Below, piece by piece: positions 47,561 through 60,953 of a DNA stretch of 64,000 nucleotides (positions are counted from its first letter, which is position 1; every line of letters begins with the position of its first letter). The notes under the pieces are model-generated. The model was not told the origin of the DNA, did not search any database, and saw only the letters and a program-made list of their open reading frames with translations. This DNA is from Ananas comosus (Eukaryota; Streptophyta; Magnoliopsida; Poales; Bromeliaceae). Both the position numbers and the translations under genes were made by a program. The stretch covers positions 17,124,089 to 17,188,088 of the forward strand of contig NC_033622.1 of the NCBI RefSeq assembly GCF_001540865.1, given 5' to 3'.

Positions 47561-50500
47561 ATTTACCATGGTACCCTTAGACAAATCGACTAAATAAATT
47601 TGATTTTGTAATAATTTTGCGCGGATGATTTTAATGAATCGGATCTAAATAATTAGCGGCCGAATGATATCAATAATAGCGACGTATGAACAAATGGGTC
47701 GGGTGTGGTTCGGGCTCCGCGTTAATTGGATTCGCTGTTGTTGGTGGTGCCAGTGAGGCCCATGTGGTGTGCTCCCCGACGCACATTTCTCTCACACCAG
47801 GGCCGTCCGATCACCAGCTGTGGCGCATCCAAACGGCGTACTAACCTACGCTTTACCGTGGGATCAGTACGACGGTCCACGTCCACGCAGTGTTTCGTTG
47901 TACGATACTATGTTACCACCAGCTGTCCATGTTCCGGTTCCACCAATCCACCGATTCCTATTCCCACCGTCGCTCTACGAAAGGGCCATTTCCATTCCCC
48001 TCCCCTTCTCCGCCAACAAAGTCTATATATATACTGTGACACTTATAAACATCATTTTTTGAAAATAAAAAATATATATATATTTTCCGGCCGGTCAATT
48101 ATATTTTTATTCTTTTTTTTTAAAAAAAATTACAATAATAATATTTTTTTCTGTAAAATAATAATAATAATAATAATAATAATCGTATTGTAGTTCGTAG
48201 GTGGTAACAGTTTTCGTGGGAGCGGCGTTAGAAAAGGTTCGCGGTGTGGGGACCAGGACCAGCTCGCGGAGCCTCGTGATTCGGTACGCCGAATCGACGG
48301 TAGGACGCCGTTTCCCACCCCCGATCGACGTCTATCGTGCGCACTAACGGGTGACCACTTGCCCGGCCGCATGTGAATATGTGATAGAGAGGTTGTTGTT
48401 GGGGCGCGGGGCCCACGTGAGCTGTCCCGAAACCGTAATTACGGTGCTGCGGCGTGGGCGTTCGTTAATTCCCGCACTGGGATAAGCGGCAAGAGAGAAA
48501 GATGCATGCATCCGTTACACGCAAGAGGCCCCGACCGGAGAAGATGGGGACGGTGTACAAAGTATGAGTACGCACGCCGGTGTGGGCCACGTGTCGACCG
48601 GACCCTTGGCGTGGCCGCGGTACCCGCACGTAAGCGGATAGGAAATGCGCCCGAAAGCGTGAAACGTGTCGAGCACGGAGCACGCTGCGTTGGTGCTCGC
48701 GGTTTTGGACGAACCTCCGATTTTGACTCCTGAACCGCGGGGTAAAAAAAAGGACGAGCCAGCGCCCAGCGCCCAGCGGTGGGGACCAATCTCCACATCG
48801 GTGACGTACCGTACGGCGGAGGCCGCACGGCAAAATGGACGGACGGGATTGCATCAAAGCTCTGCCCGTACGCACGGTTGGAAAAGAATCGTCCCTCGAG
48901 AAATGATTGATTTAATTATTCGTACTATTTTATTTTTTTTTCCTTTCTTTTTTCTACGCTTGCAGCAGGATAGGACTAATACGTAGTTTCATCTGGTCTT
49001 TTGATTAAAATGTTGAAACAAGTTGTGGTCTGAACAAGAGGAGACTTCTTTTTTTTTTTTTTTTTTTTTTTNTTTTTTTTTTTGTGCCTGCACCCGGTTC
49101 ATCACGTCAACAAAGAATCTTACTCGTATTTCCATCTTGAAATGTTGGAATATTTAAGTTTAGGTATATTGCCATGCCTCTCATTGCATAGAAAAATATC
49201 ATTAAAATTGTAATCATTTCATATTTATTTAAATTGAATTTTTCAAAATGAAAATTTGTTCAGGCATCATACGTTATACCAAGTTAGTCGGATCTTTATT
49301 TTAAAAACTTTATAACCGAATTTATAAAATTTGTAGCTGGTAGTCTATGGTTCAAACAAGATATATGAAGATATAAAAAAATTATGATTAAAGATTTTCA
49401 AGTTTTTTAAGTATTTAATCTCATCTCAATCACTAAGTACGTTGCCTATGGATAAGCTCCATGCCTCGATGCATGTGTAAGTTCTAAGCCAAAAGAAGAA
49501 AATTAATTGGACCATGAGGTTGAGCCTCCCGCGGTCCCTCTCGTGTCCGTGATTAAAAAAAGAGAAGCGGTAGAGTCTAAAATAAAAGAAAACGTTTTAA
49601 TATTGAAAACCTTTATCCACAGATATTTCGGATCCACTAATTTTTTTTTTTTATCAATTTAAGTTAAAAAAAGCAATAAGGTAGTCCGAAAAAAAATGGT
49701 TGGGAGAATGTCGTAGAATTATATATATGTTTTTAAATTGTTAATTTTATAGTGCTCGTAGAGGGTAAACCCGCTGTTGTGTAGTACGAATAAACCATCG
49801 TTTTTGAAATAATTTGAATTCAAAGTTCAAATTAAAGTTCCTAACTAAAAATAATTTAATTATAATCTAAATTTATATATTTTAATTCAAATTTTAATAC
49901 AAAATTTCAAATTATACTTCAAATTTAAATATAAAATTATAATTTTGAATTTTAAATTTTTGTATTGAATTTGATTTTACAAATAAATTTTAGAATGTGA
50001 AATTATATTTATGATTTCAATTCAAATTTAAGTTGAAATTTAATTTTAAAACTAAATTCCAAGATTAAAGTTAAGACAGAATATAACATTTTAGATAAAT
50101 TCTCTACAATTGGGGACTTCAAAATTTTTTGAACTGAAGTTCAAAAAGTGAGATTTAGTTATAACTCACTTCTTAATCGACTTTTGAAAAAGTGACATTT
50201 ATATTTATTTCGCAAGCTAAACAATCGATAAAATATTATTTTTTAAAAAATAGTACTTTTTGTACTTTATTTTTGGCCAACCGAAACACCAATTGTAGAA
50301 CATATTGCAATTATAAATTAGTTGTTTGGTTATGTGTGGTTAGAAGTGCATTTCAAAATTTCATCACTTTATATATTTGATGATAAGATTAACTCTAATG
50401 TAGAAAAATATATATTTTCTTTTTAAAAAAAGATTAGATTGGTGAGCTTAATCTTTGTTTAAAGTTTACTTATTTTAATTACTGCAGTTGAAACTGCGAT

Positions 50501-51600
50501 GAATTTTGACATAGTTCCAACTATTGTAATCAAGGCTCTTTATGCAGTTTCAATTGTAGTATTCAAATTCAAATGTATTAAATCAATTTAAAACTGCATG
50601 TATTTAACAATTACATTGCAATTATAACTATAAGCAACTAAACACCCTTCTTAGTTACCTAATAGGGGTTCAGGATTTAATTATAATAATTTAAAAAATT
50701 TGAGCTATAAATTATAATAAATTAACGCTTAAACACTCACAGGACACATTTTGAGGGTTAAAAGTGTAATTCCGCCCGAAATATTATATAAATAACTTTT
50801 CTCTCTCTATACATAATCAATGAAGCCGATTAGATAGTATTTTTGTGGTTGCGTATTCTCCATAAATACGAGTCTATATATGTTCCAGCCAATCTCACCC
50901 TTTTGTCATAAAAAGAAAGATACTTTGTAGTGGGGGCAAAGTTTTATTGATGAATTAGTGGAAACATTGCATTAAGCTGCAGAATATAATTATATATAAA
51001 TTATAAAATTTAAAAATTATATAGAAAATATAAAAATAGAAAAATAAAAAGGCAATCATGTTTAACTAGTAATACTATGATAACCAGAAATATTTCATAA
51101 CTATATATGGGACTGTAATTTTAAACTCGTTATCCAAGGTGCGGAGAATTTATCAATTTTTTTACTGAAAAAAAAAATAGTAAAAAGCAAGTGAAGAAAA
51201 CATAGTGATTAGATTGATTCTGTTATAAAATTACAAGTCAAAGTGAATTACATTTTTAATAATTCTTGACCGATTATGTATGTTTCTGCTATTAATATCT
51301 TGGTTCAATTTTTATCTTATATATTAAAAAGCTGGTTTTGAATCCGACTCAAAATTTTTTTTAAAAAAAAAGAAAGAAAGAAAGAAAGAAAGAAAAAAAA
51401 AAATTATTATTATTATTTTTTTTTTAAAAAAAACCTCCAAGCCAGGTGGTTAAAGAACCGGTGTCCTAATTTTCCTTCGATTTGTGCTTCGCATTTTTGT
51501 TGTTAACCGGAGAAGGGCGAGAAGCGCATGACTTGGTAGGGAGACAAAGTGGAAAATAAGTAAACAATTAAATAAAAGAAAAAAAGAATAAGAAAAAGGG
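47561..51600. other. Long intergenic region
   Basis: 47700-48900 is GC-rich with overlapping open frames on both strands, but none carries a domain, and codon pattern is not protein-like. 49049-49083 is a T run with an N at 49072. 49800-50110 is AT-rich with repeated AATTCAAATTT/AAATTTGAATT words. 51370-51392 is (AAAG)n. I see no gene. Confidence 0.55.
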
Positions 51601-51879
51601 AGAGAGGGGGGGAGGGGGAAGAGTGGGGAGAGTGGGGAGAGAAAAGAATCGGAGGGGACGAAATAATTGAAGACGTCGCTCTTTACCGTACAGGTTGCCC
51701 TGTTTTTCCTTGGTGGTACGGCGAAGTGGGGGCGTGGGGCGGCGAGCCACGGCGTTCCAAGGGCCCCTTCTTCTTCTCGTTATTTACGCCTCCTGCCACC
51801 ACCTCCGTGGGCCGAACGGTATCCGAAGGCAGAAAAACCAACCGCACAAGCACCAGCCTCGCGACCGCGCCCTTGTTCT

Positions 51880-51923
<44 letters not shown>

Positions 51924-52443
51924 CTTTCTCTTCTTCCCTNCCCCCCTCCCACCCCCGCGCGTTTCTCTTTGGGCGGTGGATGCTCCTTTGGCCGCTTCCG
52001 CTTCGTCGTCTTCGCGTGGCCGCTGCGGCAGATCTGAGAGGCCACAAGGGTTTTCTCGCCATCTCTGCCTGCAGATTATGGATGGGGATCGTCGTTGAGT
52101 TCATCATCGGAGGTAAGATATCTTCTTCTTCTTTTTTTTTTTTTAAAAAAAGTGTTTTTAAATATCTAATATATCCATTTCCTGTTCCTTTATTATTATT
52201 ATTATTGATGATTACTATCTGATTCGTTTATGGCTAAATACTGGGACGGAATTTTAGGTCGTCGTGATTTCGATCAGAGGTCGAAAGGGTAGAGGAATAA
52301 CAATAAAAATAACAGAGGAAAGAAAGGAAAAAAGAAAAAAGAAAAGCAACCCTGCATACTATCTTGTAGAAAAAAGAGAGGGGGGCTATTTTTGGGCGTT
52401 CTTTCGACGTGATCCAGTGCTCGGGTTGGGGGGTGTTTGAGAA
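51601..52443 (+). promoter_or_regulatory. Leader region of the SPL gene
   Basis: GC- and CT-rich DNA in front of the SPL start. 51892-51920 is a (CT)n run and 51940 is an N. A short upstream open frame, ATG 52078 to TGA 52098 (MDGDRR), precedes a good donor (GAGGTAAGAT near 52112) and a possible acceptor (TTTTAG near 52257), suggesting a 5' UTR intron. Confidence 0.5.
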
Positions 52444-55400
52444 ATGGAGGGAGAGGTGGGGCCGCAGGTGGCGGCGCCTCCTCCGATATTCTTCCACCAG
52501 CCGCTTCCGGGGCAGTTCCACGACCCCAAGAAGCGGGGCTTCCCGTGGCAGTTCCACCATCCGCAGCCGCAGCAGCAGCAGCAGCAGCGTGCCCCGCCCT
52601 CTAACAACTCTTCCAACCCCACCGGCAATTGGAACCCTAAGCTATGGGATTGGGACAGTTCAAGCTTCGCGGCAAAGCCCTCGTCCGATGTCTCCGACGC
52701 CCTCTGTCTCGGGACCCTGCCCGCGGATGCGGAGCAGAGGAAGAAGGCGGCAGCAGTGGCGGCTGCGGCTGGGGAGGACAGTTCCAGTTCCAAGGCCTCA
52801 CCTTTCCGCAACGACCCGGAAGTGGGCGGTGAGAACAATTTGACTTTGAAGCTCGGGGGTGGAGCTTACTTGGCGGCGCCGCAGGCAGGGACTACAGCTG
52901 CAGCTGCAGCTTCAGCTTCAGCTGCAGAAGAGGCAGCCATTAGACCGAGCAAGAGGGTCCGGTCAGGGTCTCCGGGGAGCGGCGGGAGCTACCCGATGTG
53001 CCAGGTGGATGATTGCCGGGCGGATCTGTCAAACGCCAAGGACTACCACAGGAGGCACAAGGTGTGTGAGGTTCACAGCAAGACCACCAAGGCCCTTGTG
53101 GGCAAACAGATGCAGAGGTTCTGCCAGCAGTGTAGCAGGTAATCTAGCTTTTGAAGCTACCCACCCACAACTTAAATTCTTGAGAACTTTCATTTTTTGC
53201 TTTTCTCTTTCTGCTTTGAATGTTTCAATCTGCTCCTCTTGATTCGTTATGCCCACTGTCGATTGCGTGTTTTGCACTTATAGCACCAGACGATCAGCTC
53301 AACCTGCGCGAGAAAAAGAAAAAAGAAAAACTTCAATGTGAATTTTATTGTTTGTTGCACCACAGGTTGTTCTTGTTACCCAGAATATCTTCAGTCCTCT
53401 CTCTTTTTCGGATTCTAAAAATGGTTTAGTTCTTAAAGTTGTGATTTTGAGATGTTCCTTTTTTTTTTTTTTATGGATAGAAAAGCTCGTAGGGTTTGGT
53501 TCGAACTGATTTAGGTTTTGTAATGTGCCATACAGATTTCACCCGCTCTCAGAATTTGATGAGGGAAAGAGGAGTTGCAGAAGGAGGCTTGCCGGACATA
53601 ACCGTCGAAGAAGGAAGACCCAGCCGGAGGAGGGTCCGCCTCGGCTATTGCTTCCTGGAAACCAGGAGAACGGGACCAACGCGAATTTGGATTTAGTCAG
53701 TTTGCTCGCTGTCTTGGCACGCTTGCAAGGTATTCTACTATTTTCCTAGGGCAATTTTGCTTCTATTTATACTCATATTTCGTGTCTTATTTTCTGTGCC
53801 TTGAAATCACAGGTAATAATAACGCGTGTAAACCACCCAACGTTCCTCCTGTACCTGATCGAGACCGCTTAGCTCAAATTCTTAGTAAAATAAACTCATT
53901 GAACAACCCAAATTCTTTGACAAGATTGCCTTTAGGAGGTTTGGACTTAAATGTCTCTGAAGCACCACAGCAGGAATCGTCTGATCAGGCAGTTAACAGG
54001 AGTGAGAACCAATCTGCCCCGTCCACCATGAACTTATTAGCAGTGCTCTCGGCAGCACTTGCTGCCTCCCCCTCAGAAGCCCTTGCATCTGTATCGCAAG
54101 GGAGCAGTGATAGTAGTGGCAATGACAAAAGCAAGGGACAATGCACGGAGCCCTCTAACGATGTTAACTCTCATGACAAACCATCTCAAGCCTTTCCTTT
54201 GGTTGGAATTGCGAAAACCGCTTTTGCTAATCGATCTGAGCTGGAACTCTCCAAGCATCCTGTTAAAGAAGCCCGACCCTGCTTGCCTCTGCAGCTGTTT
54301 GGTTCTTCTATGGACGATAGCCCGCCGAAGATGGGTTCTGCGATTAAGTACTTGTCGTCTGAGAGTAGTAATCCAATGGAAGAGAGATCTCCTTCCTCTT
54401 CTCCTCCTGTAACTCAGAAGCTTTTCCCTCTACATTCTGAAGACACTGCTGCTGTTGAAGCTAGCACGAGCCATCGCTGGTGTGCACCACTACAACTTTT
54501 TAAGGATTTGGATAGACCGGCTGAGAATGGGGTGATGCAAAATATTTCCCTCCCGGCAGGTTATACCTGTTCCTCGGGTTCAGATCATTCACCTTCTAGC
54601 TCCAATTCGGATTCACAGGTAATGCATTCTCTAAATTCTTTTTCCTTCCATTTATTTTAAACAGCATTGTTTGTGCAGCTCTCATTCTGTTTCTGTTTGT
54701 GAATTATGCTCGTATAGGACCGGACTGGTAGAATAGTTTTCAAGCTTTTCGGGAAGGACCCAAGTAGTTTTCCTGGGAACCTTCGTGCTCAGGTTTAGCA
54801 TTTCGGATATATTACCTCTAAACTTATTAGAAATATGATTAGTTGCTGTTATTTTCTATTTCCCTGATCTTGCAATTTGAATTATTGAATTATACTTGGC
54901 TTATCTTTTTTAATTTCAGATATTGAATTGGCTTGCGCATAGTCCCTCCGATATGGAGAGCTACATTCGACCTGGTTGTGTTGTTTTGTCGATTTACTTG
55001 TCGATGCCATCAATTGCATGGGAGGAAGTGAGTGTGGCACATAACATTGGATGGCAATGTATTTTGTGATTTGATACACTATCTGATGAACTGACATTTC
55101 AATATGTGGCTTGCAGCTTGAAGAAAATCTTCTTCGACGAGTCACTTCACTAGTTCAGTGTTCCAATTCAGATTTTTGGAGAAATGGAAGGTTTCTAGTT
55201 CGAACAAATAGACAGCTAGTCTCTCATAAGGATGGTGAGCTTTATTTGTCTTATCTTAATTCTACTTTGCCTCTTTCCGTAGATTTAACTATTTTGCTAG
55301 TTTCAAATATAATTAGCATATGGGAAGTCAAATTCTGTATTGACTTCTTTGATTTTTTTTTTTTTTCAATTTTTTATTCTATTTAATCGCTTTTCCAAAC

Positions 55401-57381
55401 CTGCAGGAATTGTCCGTCTGTCTAAGTCATGGAGAACATGGAGTGCTCCTGAGTTGACTTCTGTGTCACCTCTTGCTATTGTGGGTGGGCAGAGGACCTC
55501 CCTTCTCCTCAAAGGTTGCAATTTGACTGTTCCCGGCACCAAGTGAGTCTTAAATTAGATGATTTGTTGAGACAACCCAATACTATTGCGTGTTGATTGC
55601 TTATATATAATAATTAACTCTGCATGAATACAGAATCCACTGCACACTTATGGGGAAATACACATCGAAAGAAGTTTTATCGTCGGCATATCCAGGCACT
55701 ATTTATGACTATTCTAGTATGGAGAGTTTTGATTTTCCTGGAGGATCTCCTCTAGTCTTGGGTCGCTGTTTTATTGAGGTTCTCCTTTTAAATTCATGAT
55801 GATTTAATTTTATTTTGTCAAATATCAGTACGGCTATGTTCATCAGAGAAAGCCACCCACTCACCTTTATCCATTCGCATTCTGCAGGTAGAGAATGGCT
55901 TCAAAGGGAACAGCTTTCCTGTGATTATTGCAAATTCTTCGATCTGCCAAGAGTTAAGAACCCTTGAAACTGAGTTTGAGGAGGATGTTCGAACACCAGA
56001 TGTAGTTTCTGAGGACCGGATTGTGGATAATGGGCGGCCGAGATCAAGGGAGGATGTCCTCCTCTTTCTAAATGAACTTGGTTGGCTGTTTCAGAAAGCT
56101 AGTAACACCTATTCCACCCCTTCCTACCCCAAGATAGCTGAACCTGATTTCCTTGATTTCTCTGTTACCCGATTCAAGTACCTCTTTACATTTTCGGTCG
56201 AAAGGGACTGGTGCAGTGTTACTAAAACACTTTTGGATATGCTTGTCAAAAGAAGCTCCAGCAGTGATGCATTGGCACAGGAATCTCTGGATATGCTTTC
56301 AGACATCCATTTGCTCAACAGAGCAGTGAAGAGAAAATGTCGAAGAATGGTAGATTTGCTACTTCGGTTCTCTGTTATTCAGTCAGATAATTTCAAAATG
56401 TATCCCTTTCCTCCAAATTTGCCTGGTCCTGGGGGTTTGACCCCATTGCATGTGGCTGCATCTTCCCAAGGCTTGGAGGAAATAGTTGATGCACTCACAG
56501 ATGACCCTCAAGAGGTAAAGATAAATTTCATTTCTGATTGAATGCTAAACACTATCGGTATTGTCGATTCTTACTTTCTGTAAGGATGTATGGTCCTCGT
56601 CTGTTGCGTGTTTTGAAATGGATACTTGAGCTTCAAAGATTTTGATGTCACTACCTAACATCCCAGTATGTTTAATTTCATTTCATAAATTAATGATACT
56701 GGTAACCTTTCGACACAATTATGCCCGAATATTCTGTCATTTAATAACTCTTTTGACGAAAATGAAGTTCTTGGATTTCCTGAAATCCAAAGTAATGAGA
56801 TCATAAGTAATTAAGTTCTTACCTTTACCTTATTGTGGCGCTCGCAGATCTTTTATTTCGCATATGATTAAGGTTTTCATTTTCTCATCTTCTAATTATG
56901 AGTGATGGTTTCTCATTTTTATGTTGCGCCCCTGAAATAATTTCAGATTGGATTAAAATGCTGGGAATCACTGCAAGACGACAGTGGCCAATCTCCTCAC
57001 ATGTACGCCACATTAAGGAACAATCATTCATACAACGACCTGGTGGCTAGGAAGCTAGCAGATAAGAAGAATGATCAGATTTCATTATGGGTTGGAGATG
57101 AGGAGAGTTTCACAGACGAATTTGCGGTAAGAGGTGAGAATAATAGAGCCAGTGTTGCCCAAACTTTTCAATCAAGATCTTGTGCACAGTGTGCCATGAT
57201 GAAGACGGGGCTGCTGAGGCGTCCGGTCCGCTCGCGAGGACTGCTCAACCGCCCATACATCCATTCAATGCTTGCCATTGCTGCGGTATGTGTGTGCGTC
57301 TGTGTATTTATGCGAGGCTCACTCAGGATTAATTCTGTTGGCTCCTTCAAATGGGAAAATCTGGACTACGGCCCAATTTAA
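52444..57381 (+). CDS. SBP-box transcription factor, SPL14-like, large type
   Basis: A nuclear DNA-binding regulator that recognises GTAC-core sites. Exons: 52444-53138, 53536-53729, 53813-54618, 54718-54792, 54920-55027, 55117-55234, 55407-55542, 55634-55778, 55888-56514, 56947-57381, giving about 1112 residues with all frames joining cleanly. The SBP domain is at about 185-262, with [30 protein letters not shown] and the basic signal [17 protein letters not shown]; as usual, an intron splits it. The N-terminus has a Gln run (QQQQQQ). Further on are [29 protein letters not shown], ankyrin-like [10 protein letters not shown] and a C-terminal hydrophobic segment ([18 protein letters not shown]). 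Ten exons and length fit the SPL1/12/14 group, which lacks a miR156 site; I see none. The exact rice or Arabidopsis orthologue needs a tree. Confidence 0.95.
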
Positions 57382-59534
57382 AGCTCCAAGGGGGAACAAT
57401 GGATGTTCTCTTCTCTTTCAACTTGTGACTTTTGTTGAGAATTATCTGTATGGTTATCTTCACCATTGGTTTCTTGGTTTGAGCTTGACAAAGATGAGTG
57501 GAGTTCTTTCGTGCGGAGGGTTGACTTAATGTGGTGAAGATTTGACCGTGCGAAAATGATCGATAGAACCTCCGTGAAACTGGCGGACTGGTCAGTCAGA
57601 AGCAAGCACTGAAGGAAGCAGCAGGGCTTAAAATGGAAGTGGGGGCCAGAGGTATGTCTGTCTTATCTCATTACCCGATGAAATAAAATGACTGGACACG
57701 AGTGGAGCAACCTCTGATTTTTCTTTCTTTATTATTTTTTTTCTTTCTTTCTTTCTTTCTTTCTTTCGGGGAGCGACCTTTCTGAATCATTCTATATATC
57801 GAGTTCTTGCCTGTATTATTATTTTATCGCTCTTGTATTTTGTTCTTTTCCTTTTTCTTTTCTTTTGGGTGGTGAAGTGTAGTGATGGTAGCACGGGGAA
57901 ATGCTCATGGGTTGTGTCTGTAATTGCATGAGAGTGCTATTGAATTACTCACATACTAACAACATAAAAGGTTTACTCACATACTAACAACATAAAGGTT
58001 TTTATGTAGCTCGATAGAGAGAAAATTAGTGATAGATACATAGATAGATCCATAGATACTTGGTTCGTTCTTTATTTCTTGTGCCGAGTGTAGTAGCTAG
58101 TTTCCTCACAACCCTCATATGTGATTCTATCTGTTTTTTGCTGTTTATTAGAGCATATAGCTATTATGTTTTTTTTAAAAAAAATTTATTTTTGAATTTC
58201 TGCCTACGCATCAAGTTAGGATGGTCCTTATCCATTCTTTCGCTTTTATCCTCCTGTTGCTGAGAATGTGCTAGTCTTGCTACGCACGCATTAAAAGTGC
58301 GGAAAGTGTGTAATGTGTGGATCAAGCGGGCTCCACCATTAGTAAGCAGAATTTGTCATCCGTTGTTGGGTTTGTAATTAATCCTAGTAGAGGGTTGGGA
58401 AGGTAAAAGTCGTCTTTCTGAATTTTTGTGTGGCAGTTATATGAGCTCATCCCTTACGTTACATGGCTCAAGTTGTTTAATTTTATATCCTGCTGCTTTT
58501 ATCCCATTTCACTTTTCGTTTTCTTTTGCGCTCGTTCGTACTTTGGCTAGGGTAGTATCTAGGGCAACGTTTTCATGTTTAAATAAATAATAAAAGGAAA
58601 AGGTTGTTTGCCTTTAGTTGTGCGTTTTACGTCGAAAAGAAGTTATCTCGGCTCCCTTTCTTGTAGTAACAGATTCGTGTGTCACGCAAATACGGACATT
58701 GAAACTTGACGAAATAGCACTTTTTAATATCGGCTGCATTGTTCACTGTAAGGGTTCATTATTAGGCGGTTTTTGTTCCATAATTAAAAAATCTAATAAT
58801 AATAATATTCTCATAACTGGTGAGAAATGAAAGAGCTGTAACTGGGATGGGGATGGAGACAGCAGGGTCGTGACTCGTGAGTGATGAGGTGTTCTTGCTT
58901 GTCCGACCCTGGCACTGTGGCATACCCCGTTTGGGGCGCACCGAAATGAATCGTACGCGCACTCGCACGCGCATCGACACGCAGTGGGCGAGGATTAGGA
59001 CCAAGGACGAAGGGGCCCCACCGCACCCTCCCCATCCAACTTCGGTGCTTCTCCTATGCATTTATGGGTGTACCTGCTTGCATGTTTAGGTCGGTTCGGT
59101 TTATCCGCGCATGCAGCTTTACTTTTGCTGCTGCTGCTGCTGCTGCTGCTTTATTAATTAAAAGGAAAGGAAAGGAAAGGAAAGGAAAGGAAAGGTGCGG
59201 TTCTAGTCTCGCTTGCCGGCCCATTGCATGCGGACGCTGGTGTCGTCGACCGTCGGTTGGGTTGCTGGCGGATTCGCACGTACTGGGTTGCTGAGGCGTG
59301 TACGCAAAAGGAGGCAAGAATCCCTAGCTTCTTGCCCGGGAGGGCCCAGGATGATGGTGTGTGCGCATCCAAAGCAACCGCGTCAGCATTTCTTGGACTG
59401 CTCGCAATTTGTGCTCGCCGGCCCCTGCTCCAGTTACCCACCTTCCCGCTTCGCGGCTCGGCGACAGCAAAACGCACTTTCTCATGCCCACGTATATAGT
59501 GTCCGCAATGCTTGCTAGTAATGTCCTTCTTATT
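57382..59534. other. SPL 3' flank and intergenic DNA
   Basis: Includes the SPL 3' UTR, (TTTC)n near 57739-57768, a doubled ACTCACATACTAACAACATAAA at 57949-57996, and (CTG)n plus (AAAGG)n at 59127-59195. The GC-rich open frames near 58800-59500 lack domain features. Confidence 0.5.
59127..59195. repeat. (CTG)n and (AAAGG)n microsatellites
   Basis: A CTG tract, a short AT spacer, then about six AAAGG units. Confidence 0.92.
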
Positions 59535-59548
59535 TATATATCTACTTT

Positions 59549-59729
59549 CTTTTTATTTTTATTTTTATTTTTATTTTTATTTTTATTTTTTTTTCTAAAA
59601 AGATAACATGCGATCGCTTCGTTTATTTCTTTTTAGAAATAAACTTAGTTGGTAATGTAAATCAGAACTTGAGATCTTGAATATTAATAACCAAACCTTT
59701 TACTATTTGCGCTAGAAACAATCAATCGG
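59549..59729 (-). mobile_element. SINE copy 5 (tRNA-like family)
   Basis: Minus-strand copy whose tail is (TTTTTA)n rather than plain poly-T. It retains GTTTATTTCTTTTTAGAAATAAAC and weakened B and A boxes. A perfect 15-base target duplication TTATATATCTACTTT flanks it (59534-59548 and 59730-59744). Confidence 0.9.
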
Positions 59730-59749
59730 TTATATATCTACTTTATTAA

Positions 59750-59752
<3 letters not shown>

Positions 59753-59808
<56 letters not shown>
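59753..59808. repeat. (TA)n microsatellite
   Basis: About 27 TA units. Confidence 0.95.
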
Positions 59809-59811
<3 letters not shown>

Positions 59812-60759
59812 GATTCTGGCTGATATTCGTTGGCCTGGAATGCCTTGTTTTTCAGAGAATAACTTCGAAAGGCCACGTTTGCGAGATGAAAACGTCTGAC
59901 TTAAATGAAGATTATATGCGAGAGATGGAGCAATATTGGTGGTGGAGAGTGGAGACTGGAGAGAGAGGTTTTGGTAATGTAGTGGCAGGCCGCAAGCAAA
60001 TAAGTATAAAGTCAGATGGACAAGAAAAACAGATTTTCTTTTATTTTTTATGTTTTCCTGGGTGACCGTCGACAAGCTGTTATTTTCTGACATCATTCTC
60101 CTCTCTCCTATCCAAAAAGAAAAACGCTCAACATGCTACATCCGCGGATGGGTTATGGGTGAAAATGGTCTACAAACTTTCGGATGGAAATTTCACATTG
60201 CACACTAGAGAGTTGCCCGGACTTTTGCCTGCCGGCTCGAACCGCAAGTCCACAGCCCAACCTACTACCAGCCTACGACTGACTGCTGCCCCCGACCCGA
60301 TCCATCTGGCCTCTTCACTGTTGGGCCATGGCGATCGGTGTTGGACCAGTGTTCCAGAACTGGCCTGGCCCATGCCTTTAGGTTTCAATGTGTAGGTAGG
60401 GTTAACCGTTCTGACGAGGGATTGACCTGTCAGTAAATGTTTTTATTTTATTTTTTTTTCAACCGGCGAGCATTTCTCGACGGCCTTACCCTTTCTTTTG
60501 TAGTAGTTTTTTATTGCCTAGTGTTCCGGTGCGTCATCCGAATCACAATGAAGTATTGTTGTTTGCTCTCCTGTTTATCCCCAATCGGACGGCGGCAGTG
60601 TTGCAAAGAATCGTTGTTCGAATTTCGTGGTTCTGGGGAACTCAAAAGGTCGGCTATTGTTCGTAGGATTGCTGTTGCAATAATGTGATGCTAAGTCGCG
60701 ATTGCTTGAAATGTAATTAATGGTACTATTATTGCAATCTACAAGTACACTTTTTAGTA
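59809..60759. other. Intergenic DNA
   Basis: No recognised feature. GC-richer patch at 60210-60390 without a convincing exon. Confidence 0.45.
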
Positions 60760-60772
60760 ATCTCTCTCTTGT

Positions 60773-60938
60773 GACCGACCGTCTCTAGAGCAAGTGGTAA
60801 AGGACTTAATGATTGATATTCGAGACTCAAGTTCAAATCCTAGTTGATTCATATTTTCAGCTAAGTTTATTTCTAAATGAAATAAACGAAGCGCGTGCTA
60901 CTTATCTCCAAAAAAAAAATAATAATAATAATAAAAAA
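60773..60938 (+). mobile_element. SINE copy 6 (tRNA-like family)
   Basis: Plus-strand copy: GACCGACCGTCTC, A box CTAGAGCAAGTGGTAAAGG, B box AGTTCAAATCCTAG, hairpin GTTTATTTC-TAAAT-GAAATAAAC, and an A-rich tail with AAT repeats. Target duplications ATCTCTCTCTTGTGA (60760-60774) and ATCTCTCCCTTGTGA (60939-60953), one mismatch. Confidence 0.92.
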
Positions 60939-60953
60939 ATCTCTCCCTTGTGA

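Noticed and set aside
47726..48986. Overlapping GC-rich open frames suggesting a gene
   Set aside because: Frames overlap on both strands, carry no domain, and none has a consistent exon structure.
58762..59518. Several ~100-codon frames near the CTG repeat
   Set aside because: Low complexity and overlapping on both strands; better explained by GC-rich non-coding DNA and microsatellites.
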